Assembly (NCBI RefSeq): GCF_963576615.1
Contig: NC_088714.1
Span: 42,192,072 to 42,256,071 of the forward strand
Direction: 5' to 3'
Source of the DNA: Watersipora subatra
Taxonomy: Eukaryota; Bryozoa; Gymnolaemata; Cheilostomatida; Watersiporidae
Length of the DNA: 64,000 nucleotides
Positions within the stretch are counted from its first letter, which is position 1. The number at the start of each line of letters is the position of its first letter. The notes below the pieces were generated by a model, which made no database searches, had not been told where the DNA came from, and worked only from the letters and a program-made list of their open reading frames with translations. A program made the translations under genes and the position numbers. Below are positions 54,201 to 63,059 of this stretch, one piece after another.

Positions 54201-57009
54201 TATACATTTAGTTGATGCAGCCACCGTTGATGGGTCAAGGTCCCGCTGGCTTCCCTATTACTAATCCTGCCTTGCTATCCCAGCTCCCTCAGTTAAACGG
54301 AGGCTTGGCTGGTGGCTTGACTGCACCACCTTCTCCACAGCTAACTACCACTAGTAAGTTGACACCCAACTGCTCACCATGTTTACCTATGTATATCAAT
54401 AAGACAAGCTTTGGAACTGTATATAAACAGACCATTTCATAAGATGGAAACATTCTAGGTATACCGAGTGGAGTCATGTCAACAGGAGTTATCTCTCCTT
54501 CCATAAATGGTTTAAATAACTTTCCTATTGGAGCCAGCCATAGCGCCCCGTCAACTGACATCTACAGCAATGGAGGAATAGTATATACGATGGCTGAGCC
54601 TCAGCTCCAACCAGCCATGAACATGGCTCCATATGGAGGTTTAGGTAAGCGCTCCCTATTCACCATTGTACTTGAAGGGCATAAGAAGTTGTGTGTACAT
54701 CTGCATCTACCGCCGAGTCTGTCTGTACATTATTCACAACTCTAGCAGTATAAGGTTACAGTAGCAGTACGAGCAAACAAATAGTATTGATCTGTCACCT
54801 CTATGGATAGCTTCAACAGAGACTAATCAAAAGGTTGGGCAACTCCTTGATTCTTAAATACAATCTTATATACAAAATGATTATTTTCAAACTTTATTAA
54901 GCAACATTCCGAGGCTTAAAATAGAGGCTTTTCTATCAACAGAGGTTTGAATAGAGGCTTAAATCTGGTTTATATTAAACTATTTTTCAAACAAAATTTT
55001 TAAAAGTTTGTTAAAGGGAGACATCTCTCAACTCAAAACTTTCCTGCCTCCCCTTTTGCCTCTCATCATATGTAATAGGATAGATCATTCCTAAGGTGTT
55101 TATAACAGGTTGAATCCATAAAAGAGTTTGATGAAATCATGAGGCATTTTGGCAACTTTGGATGTCATTTACACGCATCAACTGGCTGCTTGCTACTAGC
55201 TACCCTAAGAATCTGTTATTCATTGCAGCCTACCCTAATCCTTATCTCGCCGGTGTTGCTCCGCAAGCAATTTTTCCGACCATCGTAACTCCAACTGGGC
55301 AGAAGGAGGGACCAGATGGTTGCAACCTTTTCATTTACCACCTTCCTCAAGAGTTTGGAGACCCCGAGCTGGCTCAGATGTTTATGACCTTTGGACAGGT
55401 TATATCTGCCAAAGTCTATGTTGATAGGGCTACAAATCAGAGTAAATGCTTTGGTGAGTAATAATAATAACAATAATAATAATATAAATAATAACAAACT
55501 ACTAATGACAACTCTATTATCTTCACTACACTAATGACAACTCTATTATCTTCACTACACTAATGACAACTCTATTATCTTCACTACACTAATGACAACT
55601 CTATTATCTTCACTACACTAATGACAACTCTATTATCTTCACTACACTAATGACAACTCTATTATCTTCACTACACTAATGACAACTCTATTATCTTCAC
55701 TACACTAATGACAACTCTATTATCTTCACTACACTAATGACAACTCTATTATCTTCGCTACACTAATGACAACTCTATTATCTTCGCTACACTAATGACA
55801 ACTCTATTATCTTCGCTACACTAATGACAACTCTATTATCTTCGCTACACTAATGACAACTCTATTATCTTCGCTACACTAATGACAACTCTATTATCTT
55901 CACTACACTAATGACAACTCTATTATCTTCACTACACTAATGACAACTCTATTATCTTCACTACACTAATGACAACTCTATTATCTTCACTACACTAATG
56001 ACAACTCTATTATCTTCGCTACACTAATGACAACTCTATTATCTTCACTACACTAATGACAGCAAAAATAATTTAAAAATAAAGAGGGTAAACAGTATAG
56101 TGATCTCTTCATTTTCTGTGACCTTCCAACATCGAAGACTTTTCCAAAGCTACATTTCTATCACGCGTATCACGAAGGGCGGGGACAAAGTTAACATGCA
56201 TTTGACAATTCTGTAGTTCGCGAGAATTAGCTGTTAGCCTAAATCCCATTTAAACTTAAAGCAGGATTTGTGAAATGAACATTACCTGAGTGGGAGATCA
56301 ATGTACATCAGTAATAAGTGAGGTATCATTGTAAATTAGCAACAAATTAGACATCGGTGTATATCCGTAGTATGTAAGAGATCACTGTATATCAGTAATA
56401 AGTGAGAGATCAGTGTATATCAGTAATAAGTGAGAGGTCACTGTATATCAGTAATAAGTGAGAGACCATGTACATAAACAATAAGTGAGAGATCAAGGTA
56501 TGTCAGTAATAAGTGCGAGATCACTGTTTATCGGTAATAAGTGAGAGATCAATGTATATCAGTAATAAGTAAGAGATCATTATTACTACAATATATAATA
56601 ATAGTATTAAAGATTTAGCCATGATACAGTTAAAGAAATAAATAAAAACCCTGCAGTTTGTAAGATTAAACTTGGATAAAATCCAATGCACTTGGAAGAC
56701 GTGATATTATTTTCACAGTAACTTTTATTGTGAAGCACTTACGTCAAATAGCCTACATTTGGAATATTTTCATCCCTGATAGCCTGTTGTCTTTATAATC
56801 AGGAGTAATCACATTTCTATTTGTATATGACATGTACTAATAAAAATGATGCTTGTCATCATAGAAAGGTCTTTACTGCAGGGTTCGTCAGCTTTGACAA
56901 TTCCGCTAGTGCTCAGGCAGCAATTCAAGCCATGAATGGATTTCAGATCGGGATGAAAAGGTTGAAAGTTCAGTTAAAAAGACCAAAGGATACAGGAAAG
57001 CCTTACTGA
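33115..57009 (+). CDS. CELF: CELF/Bruno-like RNA-binding protein, CELF3/4/5/6 class (whole gene, 11 coding exons)
   Basis: Regulates alternative splicing and mRNA fate by binding GU/UGU-rich RNA. The exons join in phase to 491 codons; human CELF4 is of similar length. RRM1 about 55-138 (RNP2 KLFVGQI, RNP1 GCAFLTY), RRM2 about 144-222 (KLFVGML, GCAFLKF), a divergent linker about 223-395 rich in Pro, Gly, Asn and Leu, RRM3 about 407-485 (NLFIYHL, CFGFVSF) and the family C-terminus [47 protein letters not shown] and [14 protein letters not shown] place it with CELF3-6, not CELF1/2. The N-terminal [20 protein letters not shown] is unlike known family members. A second promoter inside intron 4 could give a form without RRM1. 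Introns 2, 4, 7 and 10 hold large arrays. Confidence 0.93.
33354..33539 (+). CDS. CELF: CELF exon 2 (RRM1, first part)
   Basis: Acceptor TTTTTAG at 33353, donor GTAGAC at 33540, phase 1 to 1. [20 protein letters not shown] carries RNP2 of RRM1; ends [11 protein letters not shown]. Confidence 0.95.
33995..36135. repeat. 31-bp minisatellite, about 69 copies, with higher-order structure (CELF intron 2)
   Basis: Unit GAACAGTAGAGAACTCAGTG plus TAAGCTCTATA. A variant block at 34254 (GAGCAGTGGAGAACCCAATG) recurs at 34938, about 684 bases on (22 units), and shorter blocks repeat further right. The array ends about 130 bases before exon 3. Confidence 0.95.
36265..36347 (+). CDS. CELF: CELF exon 3 (RRM1, RNP1)
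   Basis: Acceptor TTTTTTGTAG at 36264, donor GTAGGT at 36348, phase 1 to 0. Encodes [20 protein letters not shown] and HDKQALPG. Confidence 0.95.
37455..37790 (-). mobile_element. Non-LTR retroelement C-terminal nuclease-like fragment
   Basis: The - strand reads [20 protein letters not shown], then [26 protein letters not shown] and [14 protein letters not shown], ending in a TAG at 37458-37460. The PD..D plus KEK/EKY pattern looks like the restriction-like (PD-(D/E)XK) endonuclease tail of some non-LTR retroelements. It is cut off on its 5' side by a TATATA tract; no reverse transcriptase remains. Confidence 0.65.
38119..38181. repeat. Imperfect 27-bp inverted repeat (CELF intron 3)
   Basis: GTGGAGAATAATTAACAGAT (arm 38119-38145) pairs with 38154-38181 with one mismatch and one bulge around an 8-base loop. 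Could be a small palindromic element or an RNA hairpin. Confidence 0.75.
38835..38998. mobile_element. Dispersed repeat D, copy 2
   Basis: Match of 31088-31265 (AATGTTTTATAAATCAACAT and downstream). Function and family unknown. Confidence 0.65.
39050..39200 (-). mobile_element. Fragment of the composite element body
   Basis: Has the shared words CAATTGTATCATCTC, GCCTCTACATTCTCTC and AGACAAAGTATCAGACAAAG, found also at 2360-2430. Neither end is present. Confidence 0.5.
40780..40828 (+). CDS. CELF: CELF exon 4 (end of RRM1)
   Basis: 49-bp exon after CTTTTACAG, donor GTAGGC at 40829, phase 0 to 1. Encodes [16 protein letters not shown], the family's QVKPADSE segment. Confidence 0.93.
40829..42060. 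other. CELF intron 4, first part
   Basis: AT-rich single-copy sequence; no exon, RNA gene or repeat recognised. Confidence 0.45.
42115..42296 (-). mobile_element. Second nuclease-like retroelement fragment
   Basis: The - strand reads [13 protein letters not shown] and LLETAKI, matching part of 37455-37790 with more decay; it also ends near a TATATA tract. Confidence 0.55.
42297..42680 (+). mobile_element. Short element with tRNA-like module, + copy
   Basis: Starts ACTAGCTGTGCTACCCGGCG at 42304. A box-like AGCCTATTGGGTAGGGTG and B box-like GAGGTCAAATCTG at 42545-42600; ends ACTTTGAGAAATATAAATAT. The mirror-image layout is at 19690-19992. Confidence 0.68.
42780..42895 (-). mobile_element. tRNA-like repeat that seeds the 43-bp array
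   Basis: Begins TACTATAATAAGAGCC, a word shared with 43457 and 46590. ATTGAACCCAGAT resembles an antisense B box. It continues directly into the array at 42895. Confidence 0.5.
42895..43375. repeat. 43-bp minisatellite, about 11 copies (CELF intron 4)
   Basis: Unit CAGATGCGAAGGGCTCTACT plus TCTAAACCATGCAGCCACCTTCC. Very uniform, so recent. The first unit (GATTTGATGCGAAGGGCTCT) is the end of the adjoining tRNA-like repeat. Confidence 0.94.
43455..43610 (-). mobile_element. tRNA-like repeat, - strand
   Basis: On the - strand: GAGCAGTGTAGTGGTAATGC (A box-like) and GAGTTTGATTCCTG (B box-like). Its far end has the shared word TACTATAATAAGAGCC. Confidence 0.6.
43690..45110. other. CELF intron 4, single-copy block
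   Basis: No exon found. 43780-44240 is richer in GC than the rest of the intron and free of repeats; a conserved regulatory element is possible but not shown. The short frames on both strands lack splice context. Confidence 0.4.
45124..45735. repeat. GATA microsatellite, about 610 bp (CELF intron 4)
   Basis: (GATA)n, pure for the first 80 bases, then broken by TAGCTAGATAGATAAAT and AGATGGATAAAT blocks. The antisense Ile/Tyr/Leu/Ser frame is an artefact. Confidence 0.98.
45800..46115 (-). mobile_element. Dispersed repeat with a decayed frame, copy 2
   Basis: Counterpart of 27765-28065 (see there); the - strand frame of 114 codons starts [17 protein letters not shown]. Directly next to the GATA tract. 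Confidence 0.55.
46510..46852 (+). mobile_element. Short element with tRNA-like module, + copy
   Basis: Begins GGACGCCCGGCGTTGCATAG; contains TACTATAATAAGAGCC; tRNA-like AAGCGTAGTGTAGTCGAAT and GAGTTTAAATTCC at 46725-46790; ends in TATATATAGA, where the next element starts. Confidence 0.62.
46855..47210 (+). mobile_element. Short element with tRNA-like module, tandem neighbour
   Basis: Begins ACTAGTGGAATCCCCAGCAT then TGCACGGGTAC; tRNA-like TTGCGTAGCTCAATTGATG and GGGATCAAATCC at 47100-47170. Its 5' half matches 42304-42400 (AATCAGCTTATAAACA). Confidence 0.62.
47211..49725. other. CELF intron 4, single-copy block before the internal promoter
   Basis: No repeats. 48420-48720 is relatively GC-rich, with a CAACCAATCAAA (CCAAT-like) site near 48545. 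A short ATG stretch at 48099 with a GTCAGG donor would end in phase 2 and not fit exon 5. No supported exon. Confidence 0.4.
49726..49800 (+). promoter_or_regulatory. CELF internal promoter (CCAAT and TATA)
   Basis: Inverted CCAAT box (ATTGG, 49726-49730) about 35 bases before TATAAA (49762-49767), in a stretch richer in GC than its surroundings, about 135 bases before the ATG at 49900. Confidence 0.55.
49900..49957 (+). CDS. CELF: CELF alternative first exon
   Basis: ATG at 49900, 19 codons ([19 protein letters not shown]) plus one base, donor GTGAGC at 49958. Its phase 1 end fits exon 5 exactly, so a transcript from the internal promoter would read ...PVPGP-(E)DRKLFVGML and lack RRM1. It lies about 1.5 kb before exon 5. 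Phase, donor and promoter all agree, but no transcript is visible here. Confidence 0.55.
49958..51454. other. CELF intron 4, last part
   Basis: Between the alternative first exon and exon 5. AT-rich single-copy sequence with no exon or repeat seen. Confidence 0.45.
51455..51583 (+). CDS. CELF: CELF exon 5 (RRM2, first part)
   Basis: Acceptor CTTTTTTTAG at 51454, donor GTATAT at 51584, phase 1 to 1. [20 protein letters not shown] carries RNP2; ends [15 protein letters not shown]. Confidence 0.95.
51584..52919. other. CELF introns 5 and 6 (with exon 6 between)
   Basis: Apart from exon 6 (52216-52292), no repeat array or further exon is visible. These are the cleanest introns of the gene. Confidence 0.5.
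52216..52292 (+). CDS. CELF: CELF exon 6 (RRM2, RNP1)
   Basis: Acceptor TTGTTGTAG at 52215, donor GTGAGT at 52293, phase 1 to 0. Encodes [20 protein letters not shown] and GSQTMP. Confidence 0.95.
52920..53087 (+). CDS. CELF: CELF exon 7 (end of RRM2, linker)
   Basis: Acceptor ACCTTGCAG at 52919, donor GTAAGT at 53088, phase 0 to 0. [20 protein letters not shown] closes RRM2; then [11 protein letters not shown] and a Ser/Pro-rich linker. Confidence 0.95.
53285..54065. repeat. 39-bp minisatellite, about 19 copies (CELF intron 7)
   Basis: Unit GTCAGATAGCTGAGTGAGCT plus GGCTATGCTAGAGTTATCT. It starts about 200 bases after exon 7 and ends about 150 bases before exon 8. Confidence 0.94.
54212..54353 (+). 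CDS. CELF: CELF exon 8 (linker)
   Basis: Acceptor ATACATTTAG at 54211, donor GTAAGT at 54354, phase 0 to 1. Low-complexity Pro/Gly/Leu linker ([20 protein letters not shown]). Confidence 0.9.
54459..54644 (+). CDS. CELF: CELF exon 9 (linker)
   Basis: Acceptor CATTCTAG at 54458, donor GTAAGC at 54645, phase 1 to 1. Ser/Asn/Gly-rich linker ([20 protein letters not shown]). Confidence 0.9.
55229..55453 (+). CDS. CELF: CELF exon 10 (RRM3, first part)
   Basis: Acceptor TTCATTGCAG at 55228, donor GTGAGT at 55454, phase 1 to 1. [20 protein letters not shown] carries RNP2 of RRM3; ends NQSKCF, the family's TNLSKCFG point. Confidence 0.96.
55497..56060. repeat. 29-bp minisatellite, about 19 copies (CELF intron 10)
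   Basis: Unit ACTAATGACAACTCTATTAT plus CTTCACTAC; nearly perfect, with an A/G variant (CTTCGCTAC) in blocks, so recently expanded. Preceded by an (AAT)n stretch at the exon 10 donor. Confidence 0.96.
56330..56590. repeat. 28-bp minisatellite, about 9 copies (CELF intron 10)
   Basis: Unit GTATATCAGTAATAAGTGAG plus AGATCACT, with moderate divergence. Confidence 0.88.
56882..57009 (+). CDS. CELF: CELF exon 11 (RRM3 end, stop)
   Basis: Acceptor CTTTACTGCAG at 56881; TGA at 57007-57009. [20 protein letters not shown], then [20 protein letters not shown] and PY, the canonical CELF C-terminus. Confidence 0.96.
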
Positions 57010-58400
57010 GTGATTCACCAATACTGCGAAATATACACAGCCTACTCGTTTTTCTAATCTACTAGGTGACCTGACTAGTCAACCTGTGCATCCATGCCAA
57101 CAACCTGTCTGGCAAAGGCAATGACCTATGCATCTATGCCAACAACCTGTCTATCAACGGCAATGACCTGTGCATTCATGCCAATGACCTGTCGGTCCAT
57201 GCTAATAATATCTATCTCCTTGTCAACGACCTTAAGTCTAGGCAAACGACCTGCGTATCAAGGTCAACAGCTCGTGCATCTAATACAATAACATTTGAGC
57301 CTACTCTGATCGTATATCGTCATAAGTTGGATTTCGAATCTCCTTTCATTCATTTTTTCTAAAAATCCTTCCAATTTAGAATCTCTAACAATATTTGCTA
57401 CTTTATGCTCGTATTCTGAATTCTGTCACCAGCAGAACTTGATAGGCTTGGCTCCTAATGTAACAAGACACATTATTGCGCTACAGCTTGTAACAAAGTT
57501 TTTTCTTCGGGTGATTCATATTCTCTAAGTGAATGTCTACTTTATATTTTTTTCAAGATTCAATATCAGTCCATTGATATCTTTTCTACTCGCACCAGAA
57601 GTTTGTGAATTTATGTCATGTTCTTTGCTGTTCTTTGTGTCTATGTCAGTACTTTTTGTAGAGTAGCACAAAGCATATGTAATGAAATAGGACTTGATAT
57701 AGCGGAGTAGCAAGATCGGTAGGCTGCTTGACCTCCACTGCAGGCTAGCGAGGTTATCACTATTAATATTCCACCAAGAGATGTCTATAAATATTTTTAT
57801 CAATTAAAGCAGTGAGAGTCAATTTGAAGACTCGGAAAGTTTTTAGATAGCTACCGCGTGTATAATGGGATCACAATGATAAAATTGTAATTTGTCAAGA
57901 TCTTCAATTCTATTTATAGTATCAATTTATTATTGATTAGATAGATACAATTTATTTTATAATGTTACATTACTTTAATTTGATTCATTCATTACCTTAT
58001 ATAAGTTATTTAATATTTATTGCAGTTTATTCAATACAATTTGAAAACCAATTGAAATCATTCACTTTTGTTAATTGTGCAAAATTTATTTTCAAAGCTT
58101 GTTGCCAAAGGTTGATGTTAAAGCTTGATATGAGAGTTTGAAAGAATAATGAGAGCTACTTACATGACTTTGCAGTTTGTAGCAAAAAACAACGAAAACA
58201 GTGGACAGGTTATGTTGAAGAGTATACCTGTGTATACATGTAGAACTTGTATGATATGCAGTACTAAAAATGCACCAATTGTAACACAAAGAGCGATGTC
58301 CGCAGAAATCACCAAAAAGAATATTAATTATACATGACCAGCATTAACTCTGCACACAATATTTCCCTTAAGAGAAAGTTGAGCCGTGCGATGATCACTC
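57010..58400. other. CELF 3' UTR and flank
   Basis: 57085-57250 holds about four 42-bp imperfect repeats (GCATCTATGCCAACAACCTG and onward). A possible poly(A) signal ATTAAA lies at 57803-57808. 57850-58370 is AT-rich with no gene seen. Confidence 0.5.
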
Positions 58401-58424
58401 CCCCACCCCGTGATGCTCCTGACC

Positions 58425-59510
58425 ATATCCACAAGCACTCCATTCTGTACTGCTACTGACTATATCTACAATTACTCCACTCTATACTACTACTCCCTGT
58501 ATCTACAAGCACTCCACTCTGTACTGCTACTGACTATATCTACAAATACTCTACTCTGTACTGCTACTGACTATATCTACAAGTCCTCCACTCTATACTG
58601 CTACTGACTATATCTACAAGTACTACACTCTATACTGCTACTGCCTGTACCTACAAGTACTCCACTCTGTACTGCTACCGACTGTATCCACAAGCACTCC
58701 ACTCTGTACTGCTACTGCCTGTATCTACAAGCAGTCCACTCTGTACTGCTACCGACTGTATCCACAAGCACTCCACTCTGTACCACTACTGACTATATCT
58801 ACAAGCACTCCACTCTATAGTGCTACTGCCTGTATCCACAAGCACTCCACTCTGTACTGCTACTGACTATATCTACAAGCACTCCACTCTGTACTGCTAC
58901 CGACTGTATCTACAAGTACTCCACTCTGTACTGCTACTGACTATATCTACAAGTACTCCACTCTGTACTGCTACTGACTATATCTACAAGCACTCCACTC
59001 TGTACTGCTACTGACTATATCTACAAGTGCTCCACTCTATACTGCTACTGCCTGTATCTACAAGTACTCCACTCTGTACTGCTACCGACTGTATCCACAA
59101 GCACTCCACTCTGTACTGCTACTGCCTGTATCTACAAGCAGTCCACTCTGTACTGCTACCGACTGTATCCACAAGCACTCCACTCTGTACCACTACTGAC
59201 TATATCTACAAGCACTCCACTCTATAGTGCTACTGCCTGTATCCACAAGCACTCCAATCTGTACTGCTACTGACTATATCTACAAGCACTCCACTCTGTA
59301 CTGCTACCGACTGTATCTACAAGTACTCCACTCTGTACTGCTACTGACTATATCTACAAGTGCTCCACTCTATACTGCTACTGCCTGTATCTACACGCAC
59401 TCCACTCTGTACTGCTACTGACTACATCTACAAGTACTCCACTCTATACTGCTACTGACTGTATCTACAATTACTCCACTCTATACTATTACTGACTGTA
59501 TCTACAAGCA
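58425..59510. repeat. 37-bp minisatellite, about 29 copies
   Basis: Unit TGACTATATCTACAAGCACT plus CCACTCTGTACTGCTAC, with TG/CG and AGT/AGC variants; blocks recur (58660-58850 and 59070-59260). It fills the gap between the convergent CELF and thioredoxin-like genes. Confidence 0.95.
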
Positions 59511-59662
59511 TTCAAACTCATAAGAAGCACCCGCATCAAGGTAGAGGTAATAATTTACTTAACAAGTAAAGACACAGGCTGTTAGCTAATCTTATCCCAC
59601 CTGGACTCAGTTCGTATCAACATCACTGAACACCACAAGAGTGAGATTGAAGTGTATATTGT

Positions 59663-59668
59663 TTTATT
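59663..59668 (-). terminator. Poly(A) signal of the thioredoxin-like gene
   Basis: AATAAA on the - strand about 46 bases after the TAG at 59714-59716. Confidence 0.55.
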
Positions 59669-59713
59669 ACGAGCTCACAGCATGGAATATAAATAGTTAA
59701 TGAAAACCATTTG

Positions 59714-59833
59714 CTAGTTGACTTTTTTCTCTGTATCAGCAGCTGTCTTTGCTTCCTGACAGACGAGATAGACAATTCCTCCAAACAAAAGGAAGGTGAC
59801 AGAGATGAGCAGGTAGAGTCCGTATTCCGACTC
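59714..59833 (-). CDS. Thioredoxin-like gene, exon d (membrane helix, KKXX, stop)
   Basis: Acceptor GTTTTAG before 59833; TAG at 59716-59714. ESEYGLYLLISVTFLLFGGI, then VYLVCQEAKTAADTEKKVN. An antisense + frame over it is a shadow. Confidence 0.75.
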   Translation of the reverse strand, partial: ESEYGLYLLISVTFLLFGGIVYLVCQEAKTAADTEKKVN

Positions 59834-61891
59834 CTAAAACAGTCAGGAAATAACCTGAGAGTACCTGACCCGAACATTCCAAGCAATTACCAAAAATCAT
59901 TAACATGCAAATAATATATGCAAACGCTGAAGGAGTTCTTAGTACTCGTTTAACATACCAAGTGAGTGCACTGTCGTTATAGTGAACGTATTAAATATGA
60001 TTGTTACTCCAAAGTTAACATGTTAAATAATTGCCATAGCATATAATACACTTGATGTAACATAATTGTTAATAGAGTTAATAACAGTTGTTAATACAGT
60101 TAGTAGAACATAGTAATTACTAAAGTCAGCATAACATAATGTTATGACGGTTAACATAATGTGGTTGTTAACACAGTTAAAATAGCTTAGTTATTACACA
60201 GTTAACAGTGCATATCTGTTGATAGTTTGTTTCCATCGAATGGATAAAGTTAAACTAGGACTGAGAGGAACCACTGACAAACATATACAGCGAACCAACC
60301 TTCAGCCAGTTCACGATCTCTTCTACCTTCTCATCGCTAAAACAGAGAGCACCAGCCATTCAGTTGAGGCATTACTTTACACAAACAAAACGAGCTGAAA
60401 CACGATGACATAACAAACTTACAAGGGGGAAACTGGAGGTCGTACGACTTGAGATTTGAAGTTAGAATATGAGATCTCAGCAAAGTTGGTAAAGGCTTGT
60501 ACATCCATAGCATCTCCGGTGTACGTGTAGTACTTGCCTCGCCTTAACCTAAATCACCGTAACTACACCATCAAATTCTTATCATAAGTCGGTAAAAACA
60601 CTGGATAAATATCCAGCACATAGTTGAAGGCCACATATAATTGAGGTCACACATAGTTCAAGGTAGTACATTATTTAAATAATTAACTCTACATACTTTC
60701 CTTACAGTAATAGCATAGCAGCGACACATTCCCCTATGGCACCGCAAAGAAACATGGACACAGTCGTGTGCTCTCATTATGTCATGATTCAGCATCACTG
60801 CTAGAAAGCGAAACACGCGTATGACGCACCATCTTTGTGACATTGGAAATAACCGAAACAACAAACGGCGTCGCACTTGCGCATGCACATATGGCTTGCT
60901 TTTCTGTTGCTTAAGGTGCAGACATATGCCTTGATATAAGACGTCACACAACCATCACTTTACTATAGCATTCTATAAGAACACGATCTGCTTGTTGGCC
61001 CAGGATCGAGTTTCGGCACAGGAGCACCCAAGTGTTGCTACACTACGCTATCTGTATGGAAATTTGGTATTTACTATATTGCTTAATTTTATTATTGCAT
61101 ATTATTACTACATATTTTTTTGCCCAAGATTTTTATGGAACTTCATTCAAGATCTCCAAACATGCATCAAGAAACCAAATCTTGTCACTAACATAATTAT
61201 GGTTGCATCGGTCTCAAATTTGAAACTAAGAATAAGTTTGAAGTAAAGCCGAGATCTGACAAAAGGCTAAAAGTACCAGACATGGTACAGCATGGTAACA
61301 GCTAAAAGGCTAAAAGTACCAGACATAGTACAGCATGGTAACAGCTAAAAGTACCAGACATGGTACAGCATGGTAACAGCTAAAAGGCTAAAAGTACCAG
61401 ACATGGTACAGCATGGTAACAGCTAAAAGGCTAGAAGTAACAGACATGGTACAGCACAACAGCGTCGCAATTTTTCATACACATAGGCCTTGCTTTCCTG
61501 TTGTTTCATAAGCAGACATATGCCTTGACATAAGCAGTCACACAACCATCACTCTACTATGGCACTCAATGGAAACATGATCTACTTGTCAGCCCAGGAT
61601 AGAGTTTCAGCATTGATGCACCCAAGTGTCTCTATACTGTCGCAGTATGGAAACCAAGTAAAAGCATGATACAATTAAAGACTACATGTCAAGGTCACTT
61701 ATAATTACAGATCACATATATTTCAAATTTGCTTATAGTTGATGGATATATGCAGCTCAAGGTCACATATAGTTCAAGGTCATGAGAGTACTCACAATAA
61801 GAATGACTGACAAGTTTGTAAATTGAACCGTTCGGCTACTTTTGGATTGAGGGTCGTGTCTAGCTCTCCAACTACTTTAGAATATTTTAGC
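59714..61891 (-). CDS. Thioredoxin-fold ER membrane protein, TMX-like (3' part, four exons)
   Basis: Four phase-consistent - strand exons join to about 126 codons. Order: the second half of a thioredoxin fold (KVVGELDTTLNPKVAERFNL, then LLLRRGKYYTYTGD), an acidic and charged stretch (DEKVEEIVNWLKE), one membrane helix (YLLISVTFLLFGGIVYLV) and a short cytosolic tail ending EKKVN. KKVN fits the KKXX ER-retrieval signal, so a type I ER membrane protein is likely, as in the TMX/PDI group. The CXXC part must lie upstream, beyond the right edge. Where most thioredoxins have a cis-Pro before the central strand (as in FPT), this one reads CQS. The exact family member is not recognised. Confidence 0.7.
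60300..60336 (-). CDS. Thioredoxin-like gene, exon c (37 bp)
   Basis: Acceptor GTTTTAG before 60336, donor GTTGGT after 60300, phase 2 to 0. Encodes (F)DEKVEEIVNWLK. Confidence 0.65.
60423..60548 (-). CDS. Thioredoxin-like gene, exon b
   Basis: Acceptor GATTTAG before 60548, donor GTAAGT at 60422-60417, phase 2 to 2. LRRGKYYTYTGDAMDVQAFT matches the G-x-Y-x-Y-x-G end of a thioredoxin fold. Confidence 0.7.
60895..61085. repeat. Direct duplication, left copy (matches 61475-61665)
   Basis: Shared words CAGACATATGCCTTGA, CACACAACCATCACT and GCACCCAAGTGT, about 580 bases apart, inside the intron between exons a and b. Noticeably diverged. Confidence 0.75.
61250..61455. repeat. 43-bp repeat, about 5 copies
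   Basis: AGCTAAAAGGCTAAAAGTAC plus CAGACATGGTACAGCATGGTAAC; one copy lacks the GGCTAAA part. It lies between the two copies of the duplication. Confidence 0.88.
61475..61665. repeat. Direct duplication, right copy
   Basis: Counterpart of 60895-61085, in the same orientation. Confidence 0.75.
61796..61891 (-). CDS. Thioredoxin-like gene, exon a
   Basis: Acceptor CTATTTCAG at 61892, donor GTGAGT at 61795-61790, phase 1 in by one base and phase 2 out. Encodes LKYSKVVGELDTTLNPKVAE and RFNLQTCQSFL. Confidence 0.68.
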
Positions 61892-62067
61892 CTGAAATAG
61901 TAAAAATGAGACAGATAGAGACGCATTGAACACGCGCTGAACTGGGGTGACAAATATATTCTGTTGATGAATGCTTTGAAGAAAACATAAAACTAAATTC
62001 ATATAACATGAAAGCAGGTTCAGTGTGAAGGATTTTGACAACATGGAACTGTTAGAGCTGTCTTAGG

Positions 62068-62250
62068 CCACTAGTATCTCCAGCAGGTAATTATTAGGCT
62101 ACTAGTATCTCCAGCAGGTATATATTAGGCCACTAGTATCTCCAGCAGGTATATATTAGGCCCCTAGTATCTCCAGCAGGTATATATTAGGCCACTAGTA
62201 TCTCCAGCAGGTATATATTAGGCCACTAATATCCCCAGCAGGTAATTATT
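62068..62250. repeat. 30-bp minisatellite, about 6 copies
   Basis: Unit TAGGCCACTAGTATCTCCAG plus CAGGTATATA, near-perfect. Confidence 0.92.
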
Positions 62251-62324
62251 TGTGGTTGTAGAGACCAAGAGGCAATAAAGATATACTTTCACTAATTGCT
62301 ATTTTACATGTGTTTATTTATTCT

Positions 62325-63055
62325 GACACATGACCCGGGTAATAAAAAAGTCTTTGGTCAGAAAATTGATTTGTATTTGACATATAACAACATTTGCCAT
62401 TCTAACTTTCAAACTACACATCATGAGAAAAGTGTTTTGTGTAGTTGAAATAATTTAATAGAAAATAAAAACAACTGTAAAGGTCTGCAAACTTTGTGAA
62501 AGAATTTTTAAACTCATATTTCCTCATAACGTGAGGAAAATGTTTCGTGAAGGTCAAATAAATTAAAAAAAAATAAAACGACTATAAAAAGGTTTAGATG
62601 TAAATGTGAAATAATTAGCAAGTAATAGCTAAATTAAGTCGGTTATGCTACGATTTCAATAAAATATGATTCGGTAACGATGCAATTAATACGAACTGAG
62701 AAAACAAAATAAAAATCCTGAATATGTAGAATTAATAATAACAAGTCTTGCATAGAAGTGTGTGTTTGTGTGTATAAAAAGGTTACTGTTCTACGAGAGA
62801 AGCTATCTCTCAAAACTTTGAATACGGAGGCACTCCTACTCTACGGAGACTCTTCCCACGGAGACTATGTAATTATCCACGCGAGAAGAATTGGCCTTGA
62901 CCTCGGATATAGTAATTGAACCTTACAAGAAATATTTCTTAACAAGGGCATTGTAACGCGTGGCCGCATAGGTAAAATAATCAGCGTGGGCTATAGCTAT
63001 ATGTATAGCCGGAATGACAGGCAGACTTTGAGAAATATATATATAGATGTATATA
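62325..63055 (+). mobile_element. Composite dispersed element, + copy
   Basis: Starts ACACATGACCCGGGTAATAA, shares its body with 19990-20810 inverted (GTAACGCGTGGCCGCATAGG), and ends GACTTTGAGAAATATATATA. The tRNA-like part is decayed. Confidence 0.7.
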
Positions 63056-63059
63056 TATA

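Noticed and set aside
33115..57009. CELF1/CELF2 class
   Set aside because: RRM1 ([26 protein letters not shown]) and the end of RRM2 ([14 protein letters not shown]) follow the CELF3-6 pattern; CELF1/2 differ at these sites.
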